Positions 25,540 through 37,771 are shown, counted from the first letter of the stretch. The stretch: DNA of 64,000 bases from Hordeum vulgare subsp. vulgare (GCF_904849725.1 NC_058519.1:183137703-183201702), one strand, 5' to 3'. Program-made: numbers and translations. Notes: a model not told the origin generated them from the letters alone.

Positions 25540-26399
25540 ATTCTCCCCTACTAACAAGAATTCTCGTCTCGAGAATTAAGAGGTAGAGGGAAAGAGCCCG
25601 GGGTATTCATCACGAAGATGATCCTCGCGTTCCCAAGTGGCTTCATCTTCAGAGTGATTTGACCACTGCACCTTAAGGAACTTAGTGACCTTGCGACGAG
25701 TCTTACGTTCAACTTGATCGAGAATGTGGACCGGATGCTCTTTATAAGAGAGGTCTTGTTGTAGTTCAAGCATATTGTGATCCACTGCTCGAATAGGGTC
25801 CTTGAAGCAGCGACGGAGCTGAGAAACATGGAAGACATCGTGAACCTGAGAAAGGTTCGCCGGCAGTTCCAATTGATAAGCCACTCTTCCACGCCTTTCG
25901 AGAACAGTGAAAGGACCAATATAACGAGGAGCTAACTTGCCCTTGATTCCGAAACGGTGTGCACCTCTCATTGGTGTGACACGAAGATAAGCCTTTTCGC
26001 CAGGTTGATAGACCATATCTTGATGATGACGGTCATACTGACTCTTCTGACGAGACTGAGCAGCCTTCAGGTTGTCATGATTAATGCGAACTTGGTCTTT
26101 AGCATGTTGGATAACATCTGACCAAAGAGTGATCAGTCCATTGAATGGTGGCTCGGGAATTCCATATGAGCCAAGTGCAAAGGATACTTTGGAGTCAAAG
26201 ATGTAAAGGAGAGCCAGGTTTCAATCCTGTGGTATTTTGGGTTATGGGTCCACCATGTGGGCCGGGAGTAGGTAGAGGGGTGACATATTATATGGTCTTG
26301 GTAACAAGACATGTCAGAGGATAACCTGTCAGTTATGTTGGATCAACATCGGTACCAAGGGCGGGGAACGAATAGCACCATTTTCCTGCTCGTTGAAAC
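25540..26399 (-). mobile_element. Truncated internal region, array unit 4
   Basis: Only the first 860 bp of the interior (as read on the plus strand) are present: polypurine tract, pol fragment and about 380 bp of spacer. The match to the other units ends after CTCGTTGAAAC. The next base of the repeat should begin GAGGCGG, but unrelated sequence follows. The breakpoint is not at any LTR terminus. Confidence 0.85.
25576..26016 (-). CDS. Integrase C-terminus with chromodomain, unit 4
   Basis: Fourth copy of the 146-codon pol fragment, with the same protein sequence as units 2 and 3. It remains intact although its unit is cut off about 380 bp further right. Confidence 0.85.
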   Translation of the reverse strand: MVYQPGEKAYLRVTPMRGAHRFGIKGKLAPRYIGPFTVLERRGRVAYQLELPANLSQVHDVFHVSQLRRCFKDPIRAVDHNMLELQQDLSYKEHPVHILDQVERKTRRKVTKFLKVQWSNHSEDEATWEREDHLRDEYPGLFPSTS

Positions 26400-27154
26400 A
26401 CTTTGTGAGTAGTTACTTTTGTTCCTGAGGACATGGGATAAGTCATGCTGATAATAGTCATGTGAATTTGATATTCGTTCGGTATTTTGATATGTTGTGT
26501 GTTGTCTTTTCCTCTAGTGGTGTTATGTGAATGTCGACTACATAACACTTCAACATATTTGGGCCTAGAGGAAGGCATTGGGAAGTAGTAAGTAGGTGAT
26601 GGGTTGCTAGAGTGACAGAAGCTTAAACCCCAGTCTATGCGTTGCTTCGTAAGGGGCTGATTTGGATCCACTAGTTTAATGCTATGGTTAGACGTTGTCT
26701 TAATTCTTCTTTTGTAGTTGCGGATGCTTGCGGGAGAGGTTAATCATAAGTGGGATTCTTGTCCAAGTAAGGGCAGTACCCAAGCGACGGTCCACCCACA
26801 TATCAAACTATCAAAGTAACGAACGCGGATCATATGAACATGATGAAACTAGCATGACAGAAATTCCCATGTGTCCTCGGGAGCGTTTTTCCTCCTATAA
26901 GACTTTGTTCAGGCTTGTTCCTTGCTACAAAAGGGATTGGGCCACTTGCTGCACCGTTGCTACTACTTGTTACTTGTTACTTTTTGCTTGCTACGTTTCA
27001 CCTCGCTACACAATCACTTGTTACCGCTACTTTCAGTGCTTGCAGTTATTACCTTGCTGAAATCCGTTTACCAGAGCCTTCTGCTCCTCGTTGGGTTCGA
27101 CACTCTTACTTATAGAAAGGACTACGATTGATCCACTATACTTGTGGGTCATCA
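26400..27154 (-). mobile_element. Truncated gypsy LTR
   Basis: About 755 bp, no coding. On the minus strand it begins TGATGACCCACAAG, an LTR terminus common in Triticeae gypsy elements and related to the TGATAACCCACAAG end at 37772. It continues with typical text (GTAAGAGTGTCGAACCC). The terminus abuts the Angela-type reading frame at 27154/27155, as expected for insertion into it. The other end joins the array at 26399/26400 and appears truncated: from memory, this LTR type is longer. Confidence 0.6.
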
Positions 27155-29630
27155 CACTTCATGGCCTCCAGCCATTTGTTGGAATCCGGGCCCACCATTG
27201 CTTCTTCATATTCCGCACGTTCATTGTTGTCTAACAACATGATTGATAAAACATGATTGTCGTACCACTCACGAGCAGTACGTGATCTTGTCGACTTGCG
27301 AGTTCTGATAGGAACTTGATCCGAAGTTTCATGATCATCATCATTAACTTCTTCCTCGACCGGCATCGCTTTGATAGAGGTTTCCCGTGCCCTGCGCCAC
27401 CATCTAGAGGGAGTAGAGGTTCTAGAACCTCATCAAGTTCTATCTTCCTCCCACTCAATTCTTTCGAGAGAATCTCCTTCTCAAGAAAAGCTCCGTTCTT
27501 AGCAACGAACACTTTGCCCTCAGATCTGAGATAGAAGGTGTACCCAACTGTCTCCTTTGGGTAACCTATGAAGATGCACCTTTCCGCTTCAGGTTCCAAC
27601 TTTTTAGGATGAAGCTTTTTGACATAAGCATCACATCCCCAAACTTTAAGAAACGACAACTTTGGACTCTTGCCATACCATAGCTCATATGGTGTCATCT
27701 CAACGGATTTTGATCGTGCCCTATTTAAAGTGAATGCAGTTGTGTCCAATGCATAACCCCAAAACGATAATGGCAAATCGGTAAAAGACATCATAGATCG
27801 CACCATATCCAACAAAGTACGATTACGACGTTCGGACACACCATTACGCTGTGGTGTTCCAGGCGGTGTCAACTGTGAAACAATTCCACATTGTCTTAAG
27901 TGAGCACCAAACTCGAAACTCACATACTCACCCCCACAATCAAAACGTAGGAACTTGATCTTCTTGTTATGATGATTTTCAACTTCACTCTGAAACTTCT
28001 TGAACTTCTCAAACGTTTCAGACTTGTGCTTCATCAAGTAGATATATCCATGCTTACTCAAATCGTCAGTGAAGGTGAGAAAATAACGATATTCGCCGCG
28101 TGCCTCCACACTCATTGGACCGCACACATCGGTATGTATGTTTTCCAACAAGTCACTTGCACGCTCCATTGTTCCGGAGAACGGAGTCTTAGTCATATTG
28201 CCCATGAGGCATGGTTCGCACGAGTCAAGTGTTTCAAAATCAAGTGACTCCAAAAGCCCATCGGAATGGAGTTTCTTCATGCGCTTTACACCAATATGAC
28301 CTAAGCAACAGTGCCACAAAAATGTGGCGCTATCATTGTTAACTCTACATCTTTTGGTCTCAATGTTATGTATATGTGTATCATCACAATTAAGATTCAA
28401 TATGAACAATCCTCTCACATTGGGTGCATGACCATAAAAGATATTACTCATAGAAATAGAACAACCATTATTCTCTGACTTAAAAGAATAATCGTCTCAC
28501 AATAAACAAGATCCAGATATAATGTTCATGCTTAACGCATGCACTAAATAACAATTATTTAAGTTCATAACTAATCCTGATGGTAACTGAAGTGAGACTG
28601 TGCCGACGGCGATTGCATCAACCTTGGAACCATTTCCCACACGCATCGTCACTTCATCCTTTGCCAGCCTTCGTTTATTCCGCAGTTCCTGCTTTGAGTT
28701 GCAAATATGAGCAACAGAACCAGTATAAAATACCCAGGCACTACTACGAGAGTTGGTTAAGTACACATCAATAACATGTATATCACATATACCTGATTTT
28801 TCTTTGGCCACCTTCTTATCAGCCAAATACTTGGGGCAGTTGCGCTTCCAGTGACCCATCCCCTTGCAATAATAACACTCTGTTTCCGGCTTAGGTCCAG
28901 CCTTGGGTTTCTTCGTCGGATTGGCAACATGTTTTCCGCTCTTCTTGGAGTAACCCTTCTTGCCTTTGCCATTTCTCTTGAAACTAGTGGTCTTATTGAC
29001 CATCAACACTTGATGCTCTTTCTGGAGTTCTAACTCTGTGACTTTTAGCATGGCGAATAACTCACCGGGTGACTTGTTCATCCCTTGCATGTTATAGTTC
29101 AACACAAAGCTCTTGTAGCTATGTGGCAGTGACTGAAGAATTCTGTCAGTGATAGCCTCCCGTGGGAGTTCAATCCCTAGCTCAGCCAAACGGTTTGAGT
29201 ACCCAGACATTTTGAGCACATGTTCACTGACAGACGAGTGCTCCTCCATCTTGCAAGCATAGAATTTATCGGAGGTCTCATACCTCTCGATCTGGGCGTT
29301 CTTCTGAAAGATAAACTTCAACTCCTGGAACATCTCATATGCTCCATGACGCTCAAAGCGACGTTGAAGTCCCGGTTCCAAGCCATACAAGAGTGCACAT
29401 TGAACTACTGAGTAGTCCTCCTTACGTGATTGCCAAGCGTTCAAAACATCTTGGTCAGACGTAGCGGGTGATTCATCTCCTAACGCAGCATCAAGGACAT
29501 AATTCTTTTTATTATCTTGTAGGATGAGCCTAAGATTACGTGCCCGGTCTACAAAGTTGCTTCCATCATCTTTCGACTTAGCTTTCTCTAGGAACGTATT
29601 GATATTCAGGGTTGCTACTGCGTGAGCCAT
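27155..29630 (-). pseudogene. Angela-type gag-protease-integrase polyprotein, broken
   Basis: The frame starts at the Met at 29630. Gag occupies about residues 1-250 and ends in a zinc knuckle (CYYCKGMGHWKRNC, C at about residue 250). The protease active site, normally DTGS, reads YTGS: the catalytic Asp codon is TAT at 28725-28727 (residue 302). A TGA stop at 28497-28499 (codon 378) interrupts the frame, which then continues in the same phase. In the ORF starting at 28451, the integrase shows the HHCC zinc site (H47, H52, C78, C81) and a complete DD35E triad (D108, D171, E207). A frameshift near 27365 moves the reading into the linker before reverse transcriptase (EAMVGPDSNKWLEAMK). The frame is cut there by the LTR fragment at 27154. 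At least three lesions make it non-functional. Confidence 0.9.
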
Positions 29631-30886
29631 TGATCTACAACATAAAAAACTGCAAAGTGGACTTAGACTATGTTCAAGATAATTAGAGTTTAAATAATCA
29701 AATTACTAATAAACTCCCACTCAAAAAATACATCCCTCGAGTCTTTTGAGTGGTGCATGATCCAAATTCACTAACTCAAGTCTGATCATCACGTGAGTTG
29801 AGTATAGTTTCAGTGGTAAACATCTCTATGCTAATCATATCAACAATACGATTCATGCTTGAGCTTTCGGTCCCATGTGTTCCGAGGCCATGCCTGCACA
29901 TTCTAGGCTCGTCAAGTTTAACCCGAGTGTTCCGCGTGTGCAACTGTTTTGCAACCGTTGTATGTGAACGTTGAGTCTATCACACCCGATCATCACGTGG
30001 TGTCTCGAAATGACGAACTGTCGCAACGGTGCATAGTCAGGGAGAGCACAATTTCATCTTGAAATTTTAGTGAGGGATCACCTTATAATGCTACCGTCGT
30101 TCTAAGCAATATAAGATGCATAAAAGTATTAACATCACATGCAATTCATAAGTGACATCATATGGCCATGATCTTGTGCTTCTTGATCTCCACCACCAAA
30201 GCACCGACATGATCTTCTTGTCACCGGCACCACACCATGATCTCCATCATCATGATCTAAATCATCGTGCCGCCATTGAGGTTGTCATGCTATCTATGCT
30301 ATTACTACTAAAGCTACAACCTAGCAATACAGTGAACGCATCTACAAACACAAACATTAGTTTAAAGACAACGCTATGGCTCCTGTCGGTTGTTGTAGCA
30401 TCGACGTGCAAGTCGATATTAACTATTAAAACATGATCTTCTCATACATCCAATATATCACATCATGTCTTAGGCCATATCACATCACAAGCGTACCTTG
30501 CAAAAACAAGTTAGACGTCCTCTAATTTGTTGTTTCATGTTTTACGTGGCTCCTATGGGTATCTAGTATGATCGCATCTTACTTACGCAAAAACCACAAT
30601 GGAGATGTGCAAATTGCTATATAACCTCTCTCCAAAGACCGCCTTTGTCAAATCCAATTCAACTAAAGTTGAAGAAACAGGCACCCGCCAGTCATCTTTA
30701 TGCAACGAGTTGTATGTTGGTTGATGAAACCAGTCTCTCATAAGCGTACGAGTAATGTCAGTCCGGGCCGCTTCAATCCAACAATACCGCCGAATCGAGA
30801 AAAGACTAAGGAGGGCAGAAAATCGAACATCAACGCCCACAAAACCTTTTGTGTTCTACTCGAGATAACATCTACGCATGAACCTA
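29631..30886 (-). other. Untranslated leader of Angela element 1
   Basis: About 1.26 kb between primer site and gag start with no plausible coding. Angela/BARE elements characteristically have a leader this long. Short ORFs on either strand here have no recognisable domain. Confidence 0.7.
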
Positions 30887-30899
30887 GCTCATGATGCCA
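30887..30899 (-). other. Primer binding site of Angela element 1, diverged
   Basis: TGGCATCATGAGC on the minus strand, one base inside the LTR. It matches the initiator-Met type TGGTATCAGAGC imperfectly, with a C for T and an inserted T, consistent with age. Confidence 0.75.
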
Positions 30900-30900
30900 C

Positions 30901-32694
30901 TGTTGGGGAACGTTGCATGGGAAACAAAAAATTTCCTACGCACACGAAGACTTATCATGGTGATGTTCATCTACGAGGGAATATTAGATCCACATACCCT
31001 TGTAGATCGCTAAGCGGGAAGCGTTAAGAAACGTGGTTGATGTAGTGGTACAGCTTCGTGATTCAAATCACCGTCATCCCACGATCCATTCCGATCTAGC
31101 GCCGAACAGACGGCAGCTCCGCGTTCAGCACACGTACAACTCGATGAAGATCTCGATCTTCTTGATCTAGCAAGAGGGACGGAGAAGTAGATGAGTTCTC
31201 CCGCAGCGTGATGGTGCGCCGGTGGTGGTGATGATCTACTCCTGCAGGGATCCGCTCGAGCTCTGCAGAAATCCGATCTAGAGGAAGAACTACGTGGTAT
31301 AGGTTTGAGTTGCACGTGGCAAAGTTGTGTCTCAAAAGCCCTAAACCCACCTATATATAGGAGGAGGGGAGGGGCTAGCCTTGGGGCTCAAGGGAACCCC
31401 AAGGGTGCCGGCCGAAGTGAGAGGTGGACTCCCACCCCAATTCGGTTTGGGGGAAGGAGTCCACTCCTTCCTTCCCACCTCCCTCTTTCCTTTTTTTCTC
31501 TTTCCTTTGGTATTTTTCCCTTGTGGTGCCATATCCCTCTTAGGCTGGCCTCACCAGCCCACTAAGGGCTGGTGCGCCACCCTAGGGTCACTCGGCTCAC
31601 ACCCGGGTAGGTGGGCCCTCCCGGTGAATACCCGGAACCCATTCGTCACTCAGAGTACACTCCCGGTAATGCCCGAAAACTTTCCGGTGACCAAATGAAA
31701 CCATCCTATATATCAATCTTCGTTTCCATACCATTCCGGAAACCCTCGTGACGTCCGTGGTCTCATCCGGGACTCCAAACAACCTTCGGCACCAACACAT
31801 ATAACTCAACTATACTAAAACATCATCGAACCTTAAGTGTGCAGACCCTGCGGGTTCGAGAACTATGTAGACATGACCTGAGACACTCCTCGGTCAATAT
31901 CCAATAGCGGGACCTGGATGTCCATATTGGATCCTACATATTCTATGAATATCTTATCGGTTGAACCTTTGTGCCAAGGATTCATATAATCCCGTATAAC
32001 ATTTCCTTTGTCCTTCGGTATGTTACTGGCCCGAGATTTGATCGTCGGTATCCCTATACCTATTTCAATTTCGTTACCAGCAAGTCTCTTTACTCGTTCC
32101 ATAATACAAGATCCCGTGACTTACACTTGAGTCACATTGCTTTCAAGGCTTGTATGTGATGTTGTATTACCGAGTGGGCCCCGAGATACCTCTCTGTCAC
32201 ACGGAGTGACAAATCCTAGTCTTGATCCATGCTAACTCAACGGACACCTTCGGATATACCTGTAGAGCACCTTTATAGTCACCCAGTAACGTTGTGATGT
32301 TTGATACACACAAGGTATTCCTCCGGTGTGAGTAAGTTACATGATCTCATGGTCATAGGAATGAATACTTGACACGCAAAAAAAAATTGCAACAAAATGG
32401 CACAATCACATGCTACGTTCTTTAGTTTGGGTCCATTCCATCACATGATTCTCCTAATAATGTGATCCAGTTATCAAGTGACAACACTTGCATATGGTCA
32501 TAAAACCTTAACCATCCTTGATCAACTGGCCAGCTAACTAGAGGCTTGCTAGGGACATTGTTTTGTCTATATATCCACACATGCATCTATGCTTTCATTC
32601 AATACAATTATAGCAAGGATAATAAACGATTATCTTGAAACGGTAAATATAATAATAACTATATTATCATTGCCTCTAGGGCATATTTCCAACA
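30901..32694 (-). mobile_element. 5' LTR of Angela element 1 (1794 bp)
   Basis: Plus-strand ends are TGTTGGGGAACG at 30901 and GGGCATATTTCCAACA at 32694, the reverse complement of the Angela/BARE/WIS LTR termini. It aligns over its length, in reverse orientation, with the split LTR of element 2 (41439-42329 joined to 56387-57284; about 1789 bp). Confidence 0.93.
31351..31360 (-). promoter_or_regulatory. LTR TATA box, Angela element 1
   Basis: CTATATATAG, followed on the minus strand by a short leader. The same motif occurs at the matching place in element 2 (56822-56831). The position fits the mapped BARE-type core promoter. Activity is not known. Confidence 0.6.
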
Positions 32695-33735
32695 ATTATA
32701 AGGTATCAAGTCCACTTTATTCCCATACGCAAACAACCTACTTACTCAGGTTTGTGCTTCTGGCACTCACGCCACCCACCATAAGCGAATCATAAACATA
32801 TTGAAAACCCTACAGTGGGGATCCCTCACACTTGCGCGACACGGAGAGCACCATAGGACAACACCAATAATAAGACATGCAACTCAAACCAATCATGATC
32901 ATCAATGAACCCATAGGAAAAAATGGATCTACTCAAACATTATAGGATAGCCATTCATCATTGGGAAATAATATATAGCGTTGAGCACCATGTTTAAGTA
33001 GAGATTACAGCGGGGAGAAGGGGTGTTACACCGCTGCATAGAGGGGGAGAGTTGGTGATGACGGCGGCGAAGTTGTTGGTGTAGATCGTCATCACGATGA
33101 TGGCCCCGGCAGCGTTCCGGTGCCACCGAGAGATAAGGGGAGAGAGTCCCACTCCTTATTATTCTTCCTTGGAATCCCCCTAGATGGGAGGAGGGTTTCC
33201 CCTCTGGTCCTTGGCCTCCATGGCGGCGGACGGGTGAGAGCCCCTCCGAGATTGGTTCTCTCTTTGTTTCTGCGTTCCTAGATTTTGGCGTTTCACCGTT
33301 TCTTATATTCGCAGAGATCCGTAACTCCGATTGGGCTGAAATTTTAACACGATTTTTATCCGGAACTTAGCTTTCTCGCAGAGAAAGAAGGGCACCAACC
33401 GCCTGACAAGGTGGCCACAAGCCTGCCTCGCGCGACCTACCCCATAGGTCGTGCCCCTATGGCTTCTACCCCCCTCGGGCACCGCCTTCTATTTATTCCA
33501 CTTCCCAAAATTCATAAATATTCTAGAAAAAATCTTTGTAAGTCTCTATCCCGTTGGGACTTTGTTTGATATGGATTTTCTGGGAAAAAAACATGCAACA
33601 AACAGGAACTGGCACTAGGCACTGGATCAATATGTTAGTCCCAAAAATAGTATAAAAAGTTGCCAAAATTATATGAAAGTTGTAGAATATTGGCATGAAA
33701 CAATCAAAAATTACAGATACGACGGAGACGTATCA
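32695..33735 (-). mobile_element. 3' LTR fragment of the Fatima-like element
   Basis: Aligns with 38243-39272 of the complete LTR. It is interrupted on its left by Angela element 1 and ends cleanly in GAGACGTATCA. Next to it is a polypurine tract (AAGCTTGAGGATGC on the minus strand, 33736-33749). Confidence 0.85.
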
Positions 33736-36700
33736 GCATCCTCAAGCTTAATTCATGCTTGTCCTCATGTACGTAAATGATAAAAAGATAATTTTTGATG
33801 TGCAATGCTACCTAGCATAGTCTTGATCATATAATCTAATCATGGCATGAATATTAAGGCACAAGTGATCCAAAGCAATAGTCTAGTTTTAACATAATGA
33901 CTTCAATACTCAAGCATGTCAACAAGCAACCAGGTCTTTCAAAATATCAACACTAAAGAAAGTTATCCCTAGACCATCATACTCAATCATTGAACCATTC
34001 ATGAAACACACTCAAATATTAGCTATGCCCAATGGTCAAGTACGATCATAGTGTTCTCTAGTTGGTGCTTATAAGAGAAGCTGGAGACTTAAAGCGAAAA
34101 TAAAAATTGCATAAAGTAAATAGATAGGCCCTTCACAAAGGGAAGTAGGGATTTGTAGAGGTGCCAGAGCTCAAGGTTTAAATTGAGAGAGAAAATATAT
34201 TTTAAGTAGCATGCTTTTGGTGTCAACGAAAACGAAAAAGTAGCTCACAATACTTTCCATGCTAGATACACTATAGGCGGTTCCCAAACAGAATGGTAAT
34301 GTTTTTACTCCCCCTCCACCAATCAATCACACTCCACTGTGAGGCGAATCCATGGGTACCATCCATACCAACGACATGCCTGGGGGAGTTTTGTTTAATT
34401 ATATTTTATTTGATTTTTGAGCATGAAACTGGGCATCCCGAATACCATCCACTTTCTTGGGAATGATAGTGAATCAACACATATCGTGAGAATAACCCAC
34501 CTAGCATGGAAAAATATTGGATACTCCCCACTGTTTCATGAGCGGTACTGGCACAAAAAAGAGAAAAAATATTTTGAAAATTTAGAGATGTCACATACAT
34601 ATTTGCTTGGAATGGCATGGAAATACCGCATATAGGTAGGTATGGTGGACTCATGAGGCAAAAGTTGGTTTAAGGATTTTGGATGCACAAGTAGTATTTC
34701 TACTTAGTACAAATGAATGCTAGCAAATAGATTGGGAAGCAGTCTAACCAAGAAATGAAAATTCACATAAGTGAGCATTGAATCATAACTAACACCGAAT
34801 AATGCACCAGAGTAGGATGTAACTTCATTGCATAACTATTGACTTTTGTGCATGCATAGGGAATCACAAACCTTAACACCAATATTCCTACTTAAAGCAT
34901 AATTACTCACTAATCATGACTCTAATATCACCATCTTTATATCGCAAAACTATTGCAAGGAATCAAACATATCATATTCAGTGATCTACAAGTTTTATGT
35001 AGGATTTTATGACTAACCATGTGAATGACTAACTCCCATTAACTCTCTAAATAGATATAAGTGAAGCATGAGAGTTTAGTTATTTCTACAAAAGATATGC
35101 CCATGCTCTAACAAATATAAGTGAAGCAAAAGAGCATTCTACATATGGCGGTTTTCTATGTGTAGAGAAACATGCAATCCAAACTTCAAATGATATAAGT
35201 GAGCAGATGAAGCATTCTATAAAGCCATACTCAAAAGATATAAGTGAGGTGCAAACAGCCTTCTATAAATCAACCAAGGACTTTCTCATACCAGCATGGT
35301 GCATTATTAAAAGAAAACTAAAATGCACTTGACGCTCCAAGATTTACGCATATCATGTGACGAATAAAAATATAGCTCCAAGTAAAATTACCGATGGTTG
35401 TTAGAAGAAAGAGGGGATGCCTTTCGGGGCATCCCCAAGATTAGTTCCTTGGGAGTCCTTGAATATTACCTTGGGGTGCCTCGGGCATCCCCAAGCTTAG
35501 TCTCTTTCCACTCCTTATTCCGTCATCCATCGTGATCTCGCCCAAAACTTGAAAACTTCAATCACACAATACTTAACAAAACACTCGTGAGATCCATTAG
35601 TAATAATAAAGCAAATTACAACTTTAAGTACTGTTGCCAACCAATTCATATTTCGTTTTTTGCATTGTATCTACTGTAATATAACTTTTCCATGGCTTAT
35701 ACCACCGATACAATCGATAGTTTCGTCAAAACGAGCAAAACAATGCATCAAAAACAGAATCTGTCAAAAAGAGAACAATATGTAGTAATTTGTACATTAA
35801 CCATACTTCTGTAACTCTAAAAATTCTGAAACATTAGTACAAAATAAAAAATTTGTGTAGCAGTAGTGTGTAAGAATTTCAGAAACTTTTGACATTCTAG
35901 TAAAAAATGTAAATTCACGCACTACACCCAAAGTTTCTGTTTTTGCATTGCACCCACCAAACAAGCAATCTAATCATCCTAAAGGCAAATCTTGGCACGT
36001 TATTTTTATAATACAATGGATTTATACAAGGGGATAATTATTTTTGTTGAAAAGTTTCTGTAATTAAGATTTGCAAAGTTTCCATGGGCATGAACAAAGT
36101 TCAAGGAGCCCCCCCCCCCACACTTCAACGGTGCTCGTCCTTCTTACTTTCACTTCTCTTTTTGAAAAAGTTTTAGGTTCCCCTATTTATTTTTTTCTTT
36201 TAAAACTATATGAAAGCACACAACAGAATAAAATGACTCTCTAAAACCTCCAGGTTGTCTCCCTGGCAGCGCTTTCTTTAAAGCCATTAAGCTAGGCATA
36301 AAGTGCTCAAGTAATGGATCCACCCGGATCCAAGGTATATCAAAGCCAATTTTAATTAACAATAATTTGTAATTTAGTAGTGAGAACAAGGTAACATATA
36401 TCACACAACAACGAAGTCTAACTCTCTTCATATGCATCAGCATGTCATAAAATAACAATTCATGCACACAAAGTAAAGGCCAATGCATAGTATAAACAAT
36501 TTCTTGCAATTTTATCGTATTGGAAACATAGAGAGGCGGAGATGTAGTTCATCTCTCGTAATAATTGCAAGTAGGAGCAGCAAGCACATGCATATTATAT
36601 CTATCGAAATCATCATGTGTAATAGTAAAAGGCAACCCATCTATATAATCCTTAATAAGTGCAAACTTCTCCAATATAGTGTAGTTGGGAGAATTCAAAA

Positions 36701-36740
36701 AGATAATAGGACTATCATGTGTGGGTGCAATAGCAACAAT
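33736..36740 (-). other. Non-coding interior of the Fatima-like element
   Basis: Three kilobases, AT-rich, with stops in all frames and no recognisable domain. Two copies of a CTTGGGGATGCC-like string (about 35425-35445 and 35480-35500) resemble the polypurine tract. A C-run lies at 36108-36119. Confidence 0.6.
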
Positions 36741-37091
36741 TTAACATTTAACATAAGGAACTATAGCAAGTTCATCTCCATAAGCATCATTCATATTGGC
36801 ATCATGGCCACAAGCATAGCAAGCATCAAGTTCATCAAAAAGGGATATTTCAAACGAATCCAAGGGATCATAGCAATTATCATAGCATTCATCCTTCGGT
36901 AAGCACGAAAGGAAATTAAACAATCTATGAGTTGAAGAGTTACTCTCAGTAGAAGGTGGGCACGGGTAGCTAATCCGCTCTTCCTCCTTTTGTTCATTGC
37001 TCTCCTCCTCATCTTTTTCATCCAATGAGCTCACAGTGTCATCAATTTCTTCTTCCATAGATTCCTGCAAAATATTAATCTCTTTTTGCAC
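36741..37091 (-). pseudogene. Gag-region remnant of the Fatima-like element
   Basis: A 116-codon ORF rich in Glu, Asp and Ser, with text such as LPKDECYDNCYDPLDSFEIS and ELDACYACGHDANMNDAYGD. I recognise this as a recurrent piece of cereal gypsy polyproteins between gag and protease, but I assign no biochemical function. The frame is closed on both sides, and neighbouring minus-strand frames to about 37890 carry further short fragments. It lies downstream of the primer site in the element's orientation, as a gag-pol remnant should. Confidence 0.5.
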
Positions 37092-37742
37092 AATGGAGGA
37101 GTCCTCAATATATGGCTTAACATAAGCATTAGAAGCATAGTTTTCATAGCAATATTAAAGTATGGTAAAACTTTCAGATTTGTAAAGAGTAGCATCATAC
37201 TTTTCAATCAAAGAAGCAATTTCATAGGCACCCTTAAAAGAAACAAATTCTTCAATTTGCTCAATATCACAGTAATTATAAACACCCTTGGCATAAGAAG
37301 ATACGATTCCATTATCCTTAAAATCACATTGATAGGGAATGTGTTTTTAGGGTCTTCAGAACAACAAGTAAAATCATAAATTTCGCATAAATTCCAAGCA
37401 TAGCATTGCAAAGTATTAATATGATGCCATAAAAGTTTCAATTTTTTTAGATAAGCGGTGTTGCACATAATAAGCATGCTCATTTAATGATTTGCCCTCA
37501 ACTAAGCTAGTTGGGGTTTCAGCACGAGCACAAATGGATCGAAGATGACCCAAGTAATAATCTTCAGTGGTACGGAACACTAGTGGTTCCTCAACTTTTG
37601 GAGCAGCAAGTACATCTATTTTTTTGGTATTTTGCGTTTCCAACCCATATCTAAAGACATAAAACAAGTTAAACAACAAATAAATTCTACTTAGTGATAA
37701 AGCAAACAAGCACAGACGAGAATATTCACCCCACGCTATTGC

Positions 37743-37760
37743 TCCCCGAGAACGGTGCCA
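37743..37760 (-). other. Primer binding site, Asp-tRNA type, diverged
   Basis: TGGCACCGTTCTCGGGGA on the minus strand, just inside the LTR. The sequence complementary to the tRNA-Asp 3' end is TGGCGCCGTTGCCGGGGA; three positions differ. Confidence 0.65.
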
Positions 37761-37771
37761 GAAAAAGGTCT

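Larger units (their letters stand above)
1..26399 (-). repeat. Tandem array of a non-autonomous gypsy element with shared LTRs
   Basis: The same roughly 8.44 kb sequence recurs three times and starts a fourth. The pol remnant begins again at 244, 8678, 17130 and 25576, giving periods of 8434, 8452 and 8446. The order is LTR-internal-LTR-internal-LTR-internal-LTR-internal, with one LTR between successive internals, so this is not a set of separate insertions. The internals are equal in length and the copies differ by scattered substitutions, a TA-tract length change and one 18 bp duplication. No target duplication is visible: the left end is outside the window and the right end is broken. Unequal recombination between LTRs, or insertion of a multimeric circle, could produce this; assembly duplication is possible. 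Confidence 0.93.
27155..32694 (-). mobile_element. Angela/BARE-type copia element 1, 3' truncated
   Basis: On the minus strand this has a complete LTR (32694 to 30901), a primer site, a long leader (30886-29631) and then gag, protease and integrase in one frame, ending early in the reverse transcriptase part at 27155. Reverse transcriptase, RNase H and the 3' LTR are missing. The LTR ends identify the family. It is inserted in the left LTR of the gypsy element at 32695-39272. The matching intact LTR shows that insertion was at ATTAT (38243-38247), so ATTAT at 32695-32699 is the likely target duplication. Confidence 0.9.

Noticed and set aside
1..26399. Interpretation of the array as rDNA or a classical satellite
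   Set aside because: Units contain LTR ends, primer sites, polypurine tracts and a pol fragment; no rRNA sequence.
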